From positions 743,067 through 807,066 of the forward strand of contig NZ_FZOC01000001.1 of NCBI RefSeq assembly GCF_900188225.1: a stretch of DNA of 64,000 bases, written 5' to 3'. This stretch comes from Humidesulfovibrio mexicanus (GTDB taxonomy: Bacteria; Desulfobacterota; Desulfovibrionia; Desulfovibrionales; Desulfovibrionaceae). Positions 52,801 through 61,472 of the stretch are shown here, in pieces. Under the pieces are notes generated by a model. The model saw only the letters and a list, made by a program, of their open reading frames with translations. It had not been told where the DNA came from and did not search any database. The translations under genes and the position numbers were made by a program. Within the stretch, counting starts at the first letter, position 1. Every line of letters starts with the position of its first letter.

Positions 52801-54234
52801 GGCCAAACGGACGACGAGATTGTCGACCTGTTCAAGCTCCTCCACGATGGCCAGGACCATCATCCCGAAGACTGGATGAAGGGAGGCAGCGTCGAGGCCT
52901 CGCGCGAATTCGAAAAGTTCGCGGAGAAGCATCAAGAACGCGCGATGGCGATCATTGAACGCTTCGAGCCGGGAAATCAGGAGCGCCCTGCCGCGCACGG
53001 GTTTCAAGGGCTGCACAAGGGCGGCCTGAACAAGGCACGCCTCTTCGACATGCTACGCGAGTTGCACCAAAGGGGCTTTGCTTCGAGCGACATCCGGCAT
53101 GCGGCCGCATCGGTTCTAATGGACCGAGCACAGAGCGAGAAAGGACTGCCGGACGATATCTGCGGCATCCTGCGCGGCTGGCTGGCGCAGCATGAAGACG
53201 CTTCTGAGCAGGAGCCTACCGAGACGATAGAGCATGGCATCCTTTGGGATTCCATGCGGATGCACGCCCTCACTACCAACAGCATGTTGTTGGATTCCGT
53301 TGCCCTTGGGTACATATGCCGGGAGAACCCGGTGTATCCGGAATGGCTCCAGGCACTTGAGGAAGCCTTGACCGGGCCGACGAATACGCGGAGCTGGGTG
53401 GCGTCGGTCCACACGCTGCGCTACCTCGGCCGGGGGGAGCGCGCGCAGGCGGCGGCATTTGTCACCGCCCTCCTGGCCAAGCATCCCAACATGAGATGCA
53501 GTGTTGAAGGCGCAATACTGCTGGCCCATGCGCACTGGTGGGGAGAAGACGGCGTCGTTGCCGGATGGTTTGCCGACATGCGCGATGCCGCCAGCCCATT
53601 CACCGACCAAGCCTTCGGCGAACTTGTGTCGCTCCGGCACCTTGCCCGACCAGAGGACACCTGGTGCGCTGAACAGGTTCAGGCCACTCTCGACGGCAAC
53701 GGTGCCGACCCCGATCGTTTGGCCCTGTGGCGGCTCGGCTGTGTCCATACCGCCGCCCATTGTTGGAAGGGTGAGGAGACTCGGCATCGGGCCACGGTAC
53801 TGTTGGAGCAGCTTGGCCCGACTGCGGATGAAGTCACCGCCAAGGCGCTATTGACCACCTTCCGGCTGGCAGACCCCCTGCCGCTGGATGCGTATTCGGA
53901 GAGGCTTTTTCAATTGATTTTGGGGGCACCTCACCTTCTGGAAAAGGGGCACGAGCATTTCCTCGTGGAGGCCTTGTCCGCTGCTGTCGAGTGGCGTCCG
54001 GATCTGGTCTGGGGCATTTGCCATCGCATCGTAGCCATGGCAGGCATCCAGTTGGGAGACCATAGAACCCGTTGGCCGCTTGAGTCGGAGCACCTCGTTG
54101 GCATCGCGCTGACCCTGCATCGCCTCGCCGACTTCATGGAGAAGGGACTTGCCTTGTACGAGGACATGCTTGAGTTGGAAGCGCATGGGGCCAAGGATGC
54201 CCTGCGGGACATTGACCGACGTGTCCTGACGTAG
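49861..54234 (+). CDS. STAND-like NTPase, large, unrecognised C-terminal region
   Basis: 1,457 residues from the ATG at 49861, preceded by an AGGGGAAGGG site; an earlier in-frame ATG at 49774 lacks one. Residues 1-200 are helical without a known domain and begin LLEAAVGAVVGKLLDGLLKP. A P-loop NTPase follows: Walker A LLLGPAGCGKSALMARL (221-228 core) and Walker B VVLFVDQLDAL (286-296), then a winged-helix-like SGFLCTEG...FRHQTLFDFARS. The remaining roughly 900 residues are helical and may form repeats, as sensor domains of STAND proteins do. No nuclease, TIR or protease effector motif is seen. It fits an Avs-like defence architecture only in outline. Confidence 0.75.
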   Translation: MLLEAAVGAVVGKLLDGLLKPLIAGHERKRVQEASQAALRRAVAAFSKRYPELTTTSADEEFHERIVGVAMLKFLAPSQAPESGKLAEAYHTQNPHVTVREAATAFDWLLQEIHGELAKEPELADLVHLQHCTATLRNTETLLPFAADTNSTVHEIRRMLERPLFSPEALPRIREVFGRKSAALLEWPQSLCTGDWIDRPEEQKLHDLLTDEATRLTLLLGPAGCGKSALMARLANKIRSQGTTFLALKADTLSREVGTLAALQTDLGMPEPLGACLQRLADEGPVVLFVDQLDALCELMVTRHSERLSVLLNVIREAFFLRHRNLKVIVSTRTFEAKHDRRLCDLIDYAERKESREAVARVELGVVPWEAVEAILTRSGVATRGWPAELRRMLTTPQHLDVFLNFLKDAQDVSALTAYPRMLEEVWRRHIEDEEDSADRQDLVIALAKDLAEDEELWAPELQYSSRWSGALKGLKSSGFLCTEGSKAVLGFRHQTLFDFARSKAFLRREDSLSNYVLGKQTSLFVRPILWSALGHLRDVWPKRYCEEFRKLWGGVERKHLRFLLMEFLGRQQAPMPEERGWLLPCLDDPALQAKAMQSMAGSHGWFDILESELLPRMMAEGEANVGPCRVLLFAALSFAQARVVALIRRQWLPRPELDSETLWTLRDAPAWDEATISVLETIVGRMDVAAWLVEDIIGKIAKVDPTRAATFLKTHLDFAFAEMERVENPEFSELLKEREGYSIVKTVGVHPVEFCRVLFPWFIRVLERVSTYEWRDHRYLWLQSFPIDEDHEPSLKSYPLLHAILTSITGYARKDSSGFLAHLKDWQISDRMLVHRLLCRGLALVAPHYPQDVLAYLLADSRRLAVGNMRNAYSGTQSVIRALVPALSPAECLQLEQAIYAWTPHPSQPDDDKQRETERKEWNEETRLRLLNAFPEASRSPALRRKILDRLAAHGPVRDEDSSMRSGWIGSPVSAEEMAGQTDDEIVDLFKLLHDGQDHHPEDWMKGGSVEASREFEKFAEKHQERAMAIIERFEPGNQERPAAHGFQGLHKGGLNKARLFDMLRELHQRGFASSDIRHAAASVLMDRAQSEKGLPDDICGILRGWLAQHEDASEQEPTETIEHGILWDSMRMHALTTNSMLLDSVALGYICRENPVYPEWLQALEEALTGPTNTRSWVASVHTLRYLGRGERAQAAAFVTALLAKHPNMRCSVEGAILLAHAHWWGEDGVVAGWFADMRDAASPFTDQAFGELVSLRHLARPEDTWCAEQVQATLDGNGADPDRLALWRLGCVHTAAHCWKGEETRHRATVLLEQLGPTADEVTAKALLTTFRLADPLPLDAYSERLFQLILGAPHLLEKGHEHFLVEALSAAVEWRPDLVWGICHRIVAMAGIQLGDHRTRWPLESEHLVGIALTLHRLADFMEKGLALYEDMLELEAHGAKDALRDIDRRVLT

Positions 54235-54248
54235 GCAATTTCCTGCGG

Positions 54249-56165
54249 CTATCGTAGATTCTCTGCTTGTTCTGGAACTGCGGACAACACCTCGTCGGCA
54301 GTGAACCACCCATTTGCGACGACATGCGCCTGGGCCGAAGAGGGGTCAGCCGAATAGGCCACGAGCGCCAAGCTGGATTGAGCGCGGCTGCAGGTCACAT
54401 AGAACAGGCGTCGAGTGGTATCCACGGAGGTTTCCTTGCCCGCTTGAACGTTCTTGATGTCGGTGGCCGTGGGTGCTTTGGCGCCAAACAACTTGTCAAA
54501 ACTAAACCGAAAACCGCGGGCCTCCTCATCGTCCATAATGACCATGACGCGTTCGAACTCCAACCCCTTGACCCCCTGATGGGTATCGAATGGAGCCTCG
54601 TGCGCCACGTATGCGGCATACTGCTCTATCTCCGTGAATGAGCAATTGAGGAGCGAAACAAGTGCCGCAATCTTTTCGCTGACAGGATCCGCTTCGACGT
54701 CATCAGGGGTTTCTGGCTGTGAAGCTTGCAACGTAGCCAAGGCGGCTTTGAGGTTGTCCGGCACCTCAAAAAGATTGGTTTCAACGATGCTTGCTGTGAT
54801 TGCTGCGCAGGTGGGGTGGCCATTGACCCAAAGGGCCATCACGCTGTCGACTGCTGCCTGGGCAACGCGAAGTTGCGCTATCGGATTCTCATGGTTTTTC
54901 AAGGCGTCCTTGCGAAGCAGTGGTGAGTGCTCTCGCACCAGCTTGGCCGTCGCGAACTTGTCAGCCGTCTGCTGGACCTGGGCCTTGACGAGCGGCAGGA
55001 TGGAATGAGTGAAGAAACGTGTTGGTGCAAGACTGCCATCGAGAAGTCCGGTCCGGTATTCTTCGACAGAATACAACGATTCGAACAAGTTGAGAAATCC
55101 CATTCGCCGGGCTGCCATGCGATGTTCCAGGGTGAGGATTTTGCATTTGCTGGCAATGGTCCAATCCTGGTCGCCTGTCAGTCCCGCCATGTGGTCTCGG
55201 ACTTTCTGCTCCAAGGCAGGTTTGTTGGGCACATCGATTGGAAACACAAAAAGCCGCGCCCAGCCTTCCGGGCTGTCGTCGCGCGGTTCCTGTTTGTGGG
55301 CATCAGCGCCATCACGGATTTGATTGATGAGCTGCACAATGCGTTGTGGACAGCGGTGATTGAGCTTCTTCTCGGGCCGCCCCCAGCTCTCTGGTATCTC
55401 TCGTTCAATCCGTTCCTTGCCGTCCGCATAGATGCGTTGCATCGTGTCACCGATTAGGCCGAGGCAAAAGCGGTCGGCATGGGCCTGCTGCACCACGAAG
55501 AGGGCGTCAATGAGCGCGCGGCTGGTGTCCTGGCTCTCGTCAATCAACAGAAACGGGAACTTCCCAACGAAGATGCGCTGCATGAGCGGTTTTGTGAGCA
55601 GGAAATCCGAGAATATTTTAACGACTTCACTGTGGTTTAGCGAATTCCGTTCCCGGTTGTCACCGTTGGGGTTGTATACGAATGTTTTGGTGTCAGCGAG
55701 CCGGTCCAATCGCCGCTGCTTGGATTCGATCTGGGTTTGGCGGGCGATCGACGCTTTGCCCGCTCGGCCCTTTGCCTCGGCGGCTTGTAACTCGGCGATC
55801 TCGCGCGGGAGGTTGTCCTTCAGCCAGGCGCGGATGTCGGAGTTGAAACCCTGGATTTGCGACCACGCGAAGCTGTGGATGGTGCGCACGACGAACAGCG
55901 GATCGTATTCGGTTCGGCGGGTGATCTCGTCGCAAGCGGCATTGGTGTAAGTGACGACGGCGATTTGTCGGCCGCGAAGGCGGAGAACATCCCGGTATGT
56001 CTTGGCCAGATAGTTCAGGGCGTTCACCAGCGAACGTGTCTTGCCCGACCCGGCGCCGGCAAAGAGGAAAAAACTGGTGGGGTTCTCAAGGCTCAAGTAG
56101 CCGGCCAGTTCATCTTCAACGTGATCGTCGAGCGTGACGTTTGAAGTAGTGGCAGGTGTGTTCAC
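54249..56165 (-). CDS. gajB: UvrD/PcrA-type SF1 helicase, GajB-like
   Basis: 638 residues. Motif I AGAGSGKT (36-43), motif Ia VTYTNAACDEI, motif II LIDESQDTS (207-215), motif III GDTMQRIY (239-246), motif V HQGVKGLEFERVMVI (about 525-540) and motif VI FYVTCSRAQ near 595. It overlaps the OLD-type gene by four bases (ATGA). OLD nuclease plus UvrD helicase is the Gabija composition, where GajB activates or acts with GajA on phage DNA. It is longer than the typical GajB of about 500 residues. Convergent with the NTPase gene, 14 bases between stops. Confidence 0.82.
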   Translation of the reverse strand: MNTPATTSNVTLDDHVEDELAGYLSLENPTSFFLFAGAGSGKTRSLVNALNYLAKTYRDVLRLRGRQIAVVTYTNAACDEITRRTEYDPLFVVRTIHSFAWSQIQGFNSDIRAWLKDNLPREIAELQAAEAKGRAGKASIARQTQIESKQRRLDRLADTKTFVYNPNGDNRERNSLNHSEVVKIFSDFLLTKPLMQRIFVGKFPFLLIDESQDTSRALIDALFVVQQAHADRFCLGLIGDTMQRIYADGKERIEREIPESWGRPEKKLNHRCPQRIVQLINQIRDGADAHKQEPRDDSPEGWARLFVFPIDVPNKPALEQKVRDHMAGLTGDQDWTIASKCKILTLEHRMAARRMGFLNLFESLYSVEEYRTGLLDGSLAPTRFFTHSILPLVKAQVQQTADKFATAKLVREHSPLLRKDALKNHENPIAQLRVAQAAVDSVMALWVNGHPTCAAITASIVETNLFEVPDNLKAALATLQASQPETPDDVEADPVSEKIAALVSLLNCSFTEIEQYAAYVAHEAPFDTHQGVKGLEFERVMVIMDDEEARGFRFSFDKLFGAKAPTATDIKNVQAGKETSVDTTRRLFYVTCSRAQSSLALVAYSADPSSAQAHVVANGWFTADEVLSAVPEQAENLR

Positions 56166-58492
56166 GCCGAGGCCTCCGCAGGAGCTTCGTCTGCTGGCGG
56201 CGCATCCCTGTTTTCTGCGATCTGCGCGAGACCAAGCTCGACCTGCTCTCGCTCAAGTTGGGCAGCCAGCCAGAGCAGCCCGTCTTTGATATAGGCCGGT
56301 GGCTTCAGGGACGCGGAGTCTTTGATTTTGAGCAGATCCAAGGCGAATTCGGCTTTCCCCCCACCTTCGAGTGCCTTCTTCAGGGCGATGCCCAGAGCAG
56401 CCAGGTCGGCGCTATTCTTGATGGCCTTGCGGAATTTATTAATGAGTCCGGTCCCCGGCAACGTTTTGAACAGGTCGATATTCGCCATCACTATCGCGTC
56501 TTCCAAGGTGTAGGACAGCGCCTCGGCGGTTACGCCTTTGAACGTCGCGGAGATGGGCGACTGGTAGGCCACGCGCACCGAGAATCTCTCATCGGCGTAG
56601 ACTTTGACCTTCTCATCTTCGGGTTTGTCGAGGAGGGGGTCAAGGTCTGTGATAGCGGGCCACCATTTTCGAAGGGTTGTATTGCGGGTTGTGTAGCCAG
56701 CGTTCCGAACCGGCGGCGCGGGGATTCCGTCGATGTCGCATGAATCGATGTCGGTGATGACCAGCGTGGTGAGCCCGATCTTCTCGATCAAACTGCGCAT
56801 CTTGTGGGCATGGCTGCCGCCGATCTCAAGCCAAGTGATGTAGCTCTCCTTAAGCTTCTCGAACTCCGGGCGGAAGTCTACAAAATGGGGGACGAGGATG
56901 CGTTCGGCCGACCCCTCAATCAAAACGGCCGCATCGGCAAAGAACAGGTCACAGTGGGTGACGCGCAGGTAGCGTGTCACAAAGCGCTTGGTGTCCGGGG
57001 CGTCACCGAACGCGTCTTCCAGATTGACAACGCAGGAGGTCGGGATGGCTTTGCCACCGCCTGGTAGGCGCCGGAAATAGCGGAGCGATTCAAACTTGCA
57101 CTCGTGAGCGATGTGGCTGGAATGGGTGCTGACCACTAGCTGCGTCACAAAATGTGAGTTCTCACCGAGGTCGGGGTGGTTGCGCAAAATCTTGTGCGCC
57201 TGGCGGATGAAAACCTGCTGCACCTGGGTGTGAAGATGCGCTTCGGGCTCTTCGATCAGCACTAAATGCAAAGGTGGAATGATCGTGTCGTCGGCAGCCT
57301 TGTACTTGGCCTTACCCAACCGCATCCAGCTGTCGCGAAACGCCATTAGGCGAAAAACCATGGAAATGAGGTTCTGGTAGCCTAGCCCGTTGGAGTCCTC
57401 CGGAAGATATAGAGCCGTGGTTTTCCCGCCATCATTAATAGGCACGGCGAATTGCACAGCGGCATCGTGGTTCAAACCTTCAACGGGGCGCAACCGTGTC
57501 GAGATGTCCAACTTCGGATCCGTGACTCCCGGATAGCCGAGCGTGTGCATCTCCTTGAGTGGATTCTTGAAGCCGTGGTTCAAGCGTAAGTTGAAGGCCT
57601 TTTGAGCTTCCTCAATCGCTTTGAGCGCAACAAGGTCTTCCGCGTCCGGGTTCTCGCAGGGGTCGAGATGGCGGGCATAGTACTGGCGGAGCTGCGTTGA
57701 CAGCTTCCGCGATCCACTGACGCCACCGGTGGCGTCTTCGTCGCTGTCTTCACCGGGTACGCCGAAACCGCGTTGAGCGCTGATCTCGTCGATGCGGATG
57801 AGCCCACGAAACGGGTTGCCGTCAATGGGGTCGCTCCCATTGAGCAGCTGCGGCTTGGCCCTGCCATGCTCCGGATCGACGCAGGCGGCGGGGTCGAGCA
57901 CGTAGGCCCTGACCGTGAAGGAAGCGGTCAGCTTGCGTTGTAGGAACTCGACAAGGTCCTGAGGCCAGATGGCCACCTGGAAGTCTGCGGCGGCCCCGCC
58001 TTGTTTTGCGGCCTGATCCGCACCGACCATTTGCAGTGTCAGCACTTGCGCTCGTGCGGTCACAAATTCCTTCTGCAACTGTGCGGAATCCTTCGGCTCC
58101 AGGCGCATCCGCACACCGAGCCGTCCGCCATCCCAATCGAGAGTCGGAAGGATCCTCTGGACGTAGTGCACTTCGTCTTTGGCAACCTGGAGCCAGACAT
58201 CGAGGAACGGTAATACTGAATCCCATTCGGGAACTGGTAGCTCATCACCTGCGGCATGCGCCGCTTCCCACGAATTTCCCATCTCTTTGATTGTCGGCCA
58301 ATGGGCAAGCGTGAAGTCGTTTATGCAAAATCTGGAGCGCTCACGGTCGGCGAGGAAATAGCGTAATGCTGTCATTGCAGAAGTTTTTCCGCTATTATTT
58401 GCACCAACAAATACGGTCTTTCCTGGTGACAGGCCAACCCTCGCCGAAAGCAATTTTCGGAAGTTTGCAATTTCAACAAATTCGATATGCAC
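56162..58492 (-). CDS. gajA: OLD-family ATPase/Toprim nuclease, GajA-like
   Basis: 776 residues. ABC-type ATPase: Walker A GANNSGKT (30-37), signature-like GLGYQNLISMVF near 369-380, Walker B VLIEEPEAHLH (411-421) and the THSSH switch (456-460). Toprim nuclease: VLIEGSAERILVP with E525 and DIDSCD (581-586). This is the class 2 OLD build found in front of UvrD helicases. It is some 200 residues longer than the well-studied GajA, with an insertion between Walker A and the signature and a longer C-terminus. First gene of the two-gene operon. Confidence 0.85.
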   Translation of the reverse strand: MHIEFVEIANFRKLLSARVGLSPGKTVFVGANNSGKTSAMTALRYFLADRERSRFCINDFTLAHWPTIKEMGNSWEAAHAAGDELPVPEWDSVLPFLDVWLQVAKDEVHYVQRILPTLDWDGGRLGVRMRLEPKDSAQLQKEFVTARAQVLTLQMVGADQAAKQGGAAADFQVAIWPQDLVEFLQRKLTASFTVRAYVLDPAACVDPEHGRAKPQLLNGSDPIDGNPFRGLIRIDEISAQRGFGVPGEDSDEDATGGVSGSRKLSTQLRQYYARHLDPCENPDAEDLVALKAIEEAQKAFNLRLNHGFKNPLKEMHTLGYPGVTDPKLDISTRLRPVEGLNHDAAVQFAVPINDGGKTTALYLPEDSNGLGYQNLISMVFRLMAFRDSWMRLGKAKYKAADDTIIPPLHLVLIEEPEAHLHTQVQQVFIRQAHKILRNHPDLGENSHFVTQLVVSTHSSHIAHECKFESLRYFRRLPGGGKAIPTSCVVNLEDAFGDAPDTKRFVTRYLRVTHCDLFFADAAVLIEGSAERILVPHFVDFRPEFEKLKESYITWLEIGGSHAHKMRSLIEKIGLTTLVITDIDSCDIDGIPAPPVRNAGYTTRNTTLRKWWPAITDLDPLLDKPEDEKVKVYADERFSVRVAYQSPISATFKGVTAEALSYTLEDAIVMANIDLFKTLPGTGLINKFRKAIKNSADLAALGIALKKALEGGGKAEFALDLLKIKDSASLKPPAYIKDGLLWLAAQLEREQVELGLAQIAENRDAPPADEAPAEASA

Positions 58493-58722
58493 TCTTTCCC
58501 CCTCTCAACATGGCAGGCGTAGTATCAGCAGGTCATACGCGGCAGCACGGTCAGACGCTGTGCCTGAACGCCACTGGCCTTGGCGGTGTTGGCACCCATC
58601 CGATTTTAAGTTCTCCAAAGCAATTCTGCTAAATTTGCGTTATCGTCAACGACGTAGACGCGTGGAGGCTGCCTGCTTAAGCGGCGTCGCTAACAGCCCC
58701 AAGCACCCTGGAGCCCGAGCGA

Positions 58723-58874
58723 AAGTCGCCGCTCCCCCTCGCCGTCGCATGAACACACTCCACGGCGCGCCAGGTCACGCGGTCACAGGAAGCGCATGGC
58801 GCGACCTTTACCGCGTGACCTGGCGCGCGGTATCATCCCACACGACGGCGAGGGGGAGCGCTTCGCGCCGACTT
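58723..58874. repeat. concentric ~150-base palindrome
   Basis: Three nested pairs of arms share one centre near 58796: AAGTCG/CGACTT (58723-58728 and 58869-58874), a perfect 17-base pair (58731-58747 with 58843-58859) and a 21-base pair with one mismatch (58763-58783 with 58810-58830). It lies in the gene-free stretch 58493-59473, between the GajA-like start and the recombinase module. The stretch also holds the hairpin listed next and short GTGCGCGCAC repeats near 58879. Confidence 0.85.
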
Positions 58875-58961
58875 CCCGTGCGCGCACTCGTCTGCGCACC
58901 ATGACCACGCACTGGCGCGCGCACTCTTCCTATCTGATCTGACCCGCGAAGCATCCACTGC

Positions 58962-59004
58962 GTCCGGTTTTGTTGTCGCGCCTACCGTGACAACAAAACC
59001 GGAC
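58962..59004. repeat. 16-base perfect inverted repeat
   Basis: GTCCGGTTTTGTTGTC (58962-58977), 11-base loop, and its exact complement (58989-59004). There is no T run after either arm, so it is not a simple terminator. It may be a recombination or replication site of the adjacent module. Confidence 0.7.
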
Positions 59005-59223
59005 AGGATTCCTCCTGGAGCCTCTTCGTCTCATCATCCTTTTCTGCCTGGCCGCATAATTTTCTTCCGTGCCCCTCCTCGCCGGACTTGCTGCGGGTTC
59101 TTCTGACGTGCGACGCTCATCTTTGCATCTGTTTCGTTTTGGGCTTCGGAGCGTTGGGCTCTGTGAACGACCGCCTGCCAGACGGGATGGCTGAAACCGC
59201 CCACCAACAGTTGTGGGGTGACC

Positions 59224-59409
59224 ATGAAGTTGCCTCACTGGGTTCTGAATCGCTCGCATTCCGCGAGCAAAACCACCGGATGGTCCAATCCGAAACCCTG
59301 CTGCAAGAGGAGACGCAGCGCAACATGGAACGGCGGAGTTGCTACCGCCGGCGCCAGGACAAGCCCTGGCGTATATGCCGAAAATTCGGCGCGCAGGCCC
59401 AGCCTGTAG
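59224..59409 (+). CDS. doubtful small open frame before the recombinase gene
   Basis: 61 codons from an ATG with a weak GGGGTGA upstream. The product is basic and Cys-poor (MKLPHWVLNRSHSASK at the start) and is not recognised. It is the only candidate gene in 59005-59473, and it may not be real. Confidence 0.2.
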   Translation: MKLPHWVLNRSHSASKTTGWSNPKPCCKRRRSATWNGGVATAGARTSPGVYAENSARRPSL

Positions 59410-59473
59410 AAAGAGCACACTACTCAACTGAAGAAGCGGCGGAAGGGATCGGAACGGGAGGGATGCAAGCGAG

Positions 59474-60433
59474 ATGGGAACGAACAGATGGCCAAAATCA
59501 TTGCACGGGCAAGCGGAGGCACTGCTCGGCGGCGTCCGTGCAATCGGGCGCAAGAAAGGCTCCGTGGATCAGCGTTTCATCCGAGGCATTGGCGCGTGGG
59601 ACGTATACCGCCGCGACATTCACCGCTTCGTTGAGTTCCTGCAGCGAACTGGGCAATGCGACCTGCGCCAAGCGCTGCGCGTCTCCGGCTATGTTCGCAC
59701 GTACATCGCAGGTCGTGGCCAGGCGCTGCGCGATGCTGGCGGCTCTTTCCAAACCATCGAGCGTGAAATTTCCGCGCTCACAAAGCTCTCACACGCGCTC
59801 GATGTGTACACCGAACGCCACGGCGGCGAGTCGGCGGCGGATATTCGCACGGTTCTGTCTGAAGAGAAGGCGCACTGGCGTACAGAACTGGCGGCACGAT
59901 CCGCCGGATACACGACTCGCGCGTATCCCGACCCGGAGGGGCTCTACGCGGCCATTCCTGACCCTGCTCTGCGCCTGCAAGCTCGCCTCATGGGTGAAAC
60001 CGGCTGTCGCGCGGAAGGCGTTGGCGCTCCGGCGCGCGGGAGCAATCCGCTCACGGCCGCAAACCTTCTCGGATTCGGAACAGACCCGATCTCGGGCGAT
60101 GCCGTCGGCTGCATCACGGTCACGGAGAAAGGCGGCAAGCAGACCGAGCACTTCGTGGATCCGGCAACGTACCGTGAGCTCACAGACTACATTGCGGAGC
60201 ACGGCCTGCTCGCCTCACCGTACCGCACGTTTCTTCGTGCGGTCGAAGCGGCGGCGCGGGCGACGGGACAGTATGCGCCTGGCCGGGGCACCCACGGGCT
60301 CAAGCACAGTTTCGCACAGTCGCGCATGCACGAAGCCGTCGAGTCCGGCATGTCGCACGAAGAAGCCATGCAGACCGTGGCGAACGAGATCGCGCACAAC
60401 CGCATGGACAGCGTTGATATCTACATGAGGTAG
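59474..60433 (+). CDS. tyrosine recombinase (second, internal to island)
   Basis: 319 residues. An N-terminal SAM-like domain (DVYRRDIHRFVEFLQ, near residue 43) precedes the catalytic part: R in LMGETGCRAEGVGAP, THGLKHSFAQSRM (the HxxR/K box with Lys instead of Arg), HNR in ANEIAHNRMDS and a nucleophile Tyr in VDIYMR at the very C-terminus. The Lys in the box and the short C-terminus are unusual. The ATG is about 11 bases from GGGAGGG. It is followed after three bases by the next gene, so the two are co-transcribed. Confidence 0.75.
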   Translation: MGTNRWPKSLHGQAEALLGGVRAIGRKKGSVDQRFIRGIGAWDVYRRDIHRFVEFLQRTGQCDLRQALRVSGYVRTYIAGRGQALRDAGGSFQTIEREISALTKLSHALDVYTERHGGESAADIRTVLSEEKAHWRTELAARSAGYTTRAYPDPEGLYAAIPDPALRLQARLMGETGCRAEGVGAPARGSNPLTAANLLGFGTDPISGDAVGCITVTEKGGKQTEHFVDPATYRELTDYIAEHGLLASPYRTFLRAVEAAARATGQYAPGRGTHGLKHSFAQSRMHEAVESGMSHEEAMQTVANEIAHNRMDSVDIYMR

Positions 60434-60436
60434 TAG

Positions 60437-60922
60437 GTGCCGAAGCTCGCGATACATCCCTCCGGCTTGAACACAGCGAAAGAGCGCGCTCGCGCCCTGC
60501 GCTGGCTCTCCGGCCTCGCCGAGAAAGACCGCGAACGCATCCTCACCGATGCCTTCAGCGCATGCGCGACGGCCACGCCAGCGACTCCGTACGTCGCGTT
60601 GCTCGGCGCCATCCGCCGCTTCGGCTTTGACACGGTCCGTCGGCGCGGCTTCCGTGCCGCCGGCCCGGAGCAATTCGAGAATTTCCAGCGCGTGCGCGAG
60701 TCCCGCGCCCGGAACCTGCGGAACGAGCGGCCTTCTCCTTTGCGCGACAAAGTGCTTCACAGGTGGGCGCTGGTGCGGGAGCTTCACGGGCAGGGACTCG
60801 GTTTCAGGCTCATCGCGCGCTACTTCTCGAAGCAACTGCGCATTTCAGTCTCCGCGTCATACCTGCGCAAAATGTGGCGGGAGCTTGAGCCCGCCACTGA
60901 AAACGGCCAGCCGCAGCAGTAG
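60437..60922 (+). CDS. unrecognised 161-residue HTH-like partner of the recombinase
   Basis: Starts with GTG three bases after the recombinase stop. Basic protein; the C-terminal third reads GLGFRLIARYFSKQLRISVS followed by SASYLRKMW, which has the form of a helix-turn-helix. Family not recognised. Tight coupling suggests an accessory or directionality factor. Confidence 0.6.
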   Translation: MPKLAIHPSGLNTAKERARALRWLSGLAEKDRERILTDAFSACATATPATPYVALLGAIRRFGFDTVRRRGFRAAGPEQFENFQRVRESRARNLRNERPSPLRDKVLHRWALVRELHGQGLGFRLIARYFSKQLRISVSASYLRKMWRELEPATENGQPQQ

Positions 60923-60939
60923 CTGCCCGGTCGCCAGCG

Positions 60940-61197
60940 GTGCCCTCCTTCGCCATTTTCATCCTTCTGCTCGCAGCTTTTGCGCTGCTGGCGTTCTTCA
61001 CCGTGGCCTTCATCCTGCGGCGCGCCCTGACGCCTGATTTCCCCGCAGCTCACCCTCCCGAACACTCTCTCAAAGGGCGTACAGTTCCTCCCCCGGCCAA
61101 ACGCCACCAACACATTGCGCATTCTCCGCGCAAACGCTGGCGCCGTACGCCGGGCATGCAGTCTGGCTTGCCGCCGCCAACCGTCTGGGCAGGCTGA
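60940..61197 (+). CDS. possible small membrane protein
   Basis: 85 codons from a GTG 17 bases after the previous stop. Residues 4-30 are strongly hydrophobic (FAIFILLLAAFALLAFFTVA), followed by a basic, proline-rich tail. Not recognised. The rest of the gap to 61472 shows nothing further. Confidence 0.35.
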   Translation: MPSFAIFILLLAAFALLAFFTVAFILRRALTPDFPAAHPPEHSLKGRTVPPPAKRHQHIAHSPRKRWRRTPGMQSGLPPPTVWAG

Positions 61198-61472
61198 ACA
61201 AGCCCCTCTGCATGTTCCGATGCCTGACGCGCCGCTGGCGTCGTCGTAAGCATGGGAACGCAAGCTCCTGTTCGTTTGCCGTGATTTGGAGTGATGGAGT
61301 TGTTTGCCCTTCGCCTGCTCTGGCAACGACCTGTAAATTTCTTTTCGAGAGTTCGGAAATAGCCAGGAATTCAAGGGACTCGAAGTTCTCGAATATAGAC
61401 TGCAACCGGCTTGATTTTCGAAACATATTTCGAGAGACCATGGATCCCTTTCACCCGAACACCGGAGGGACC

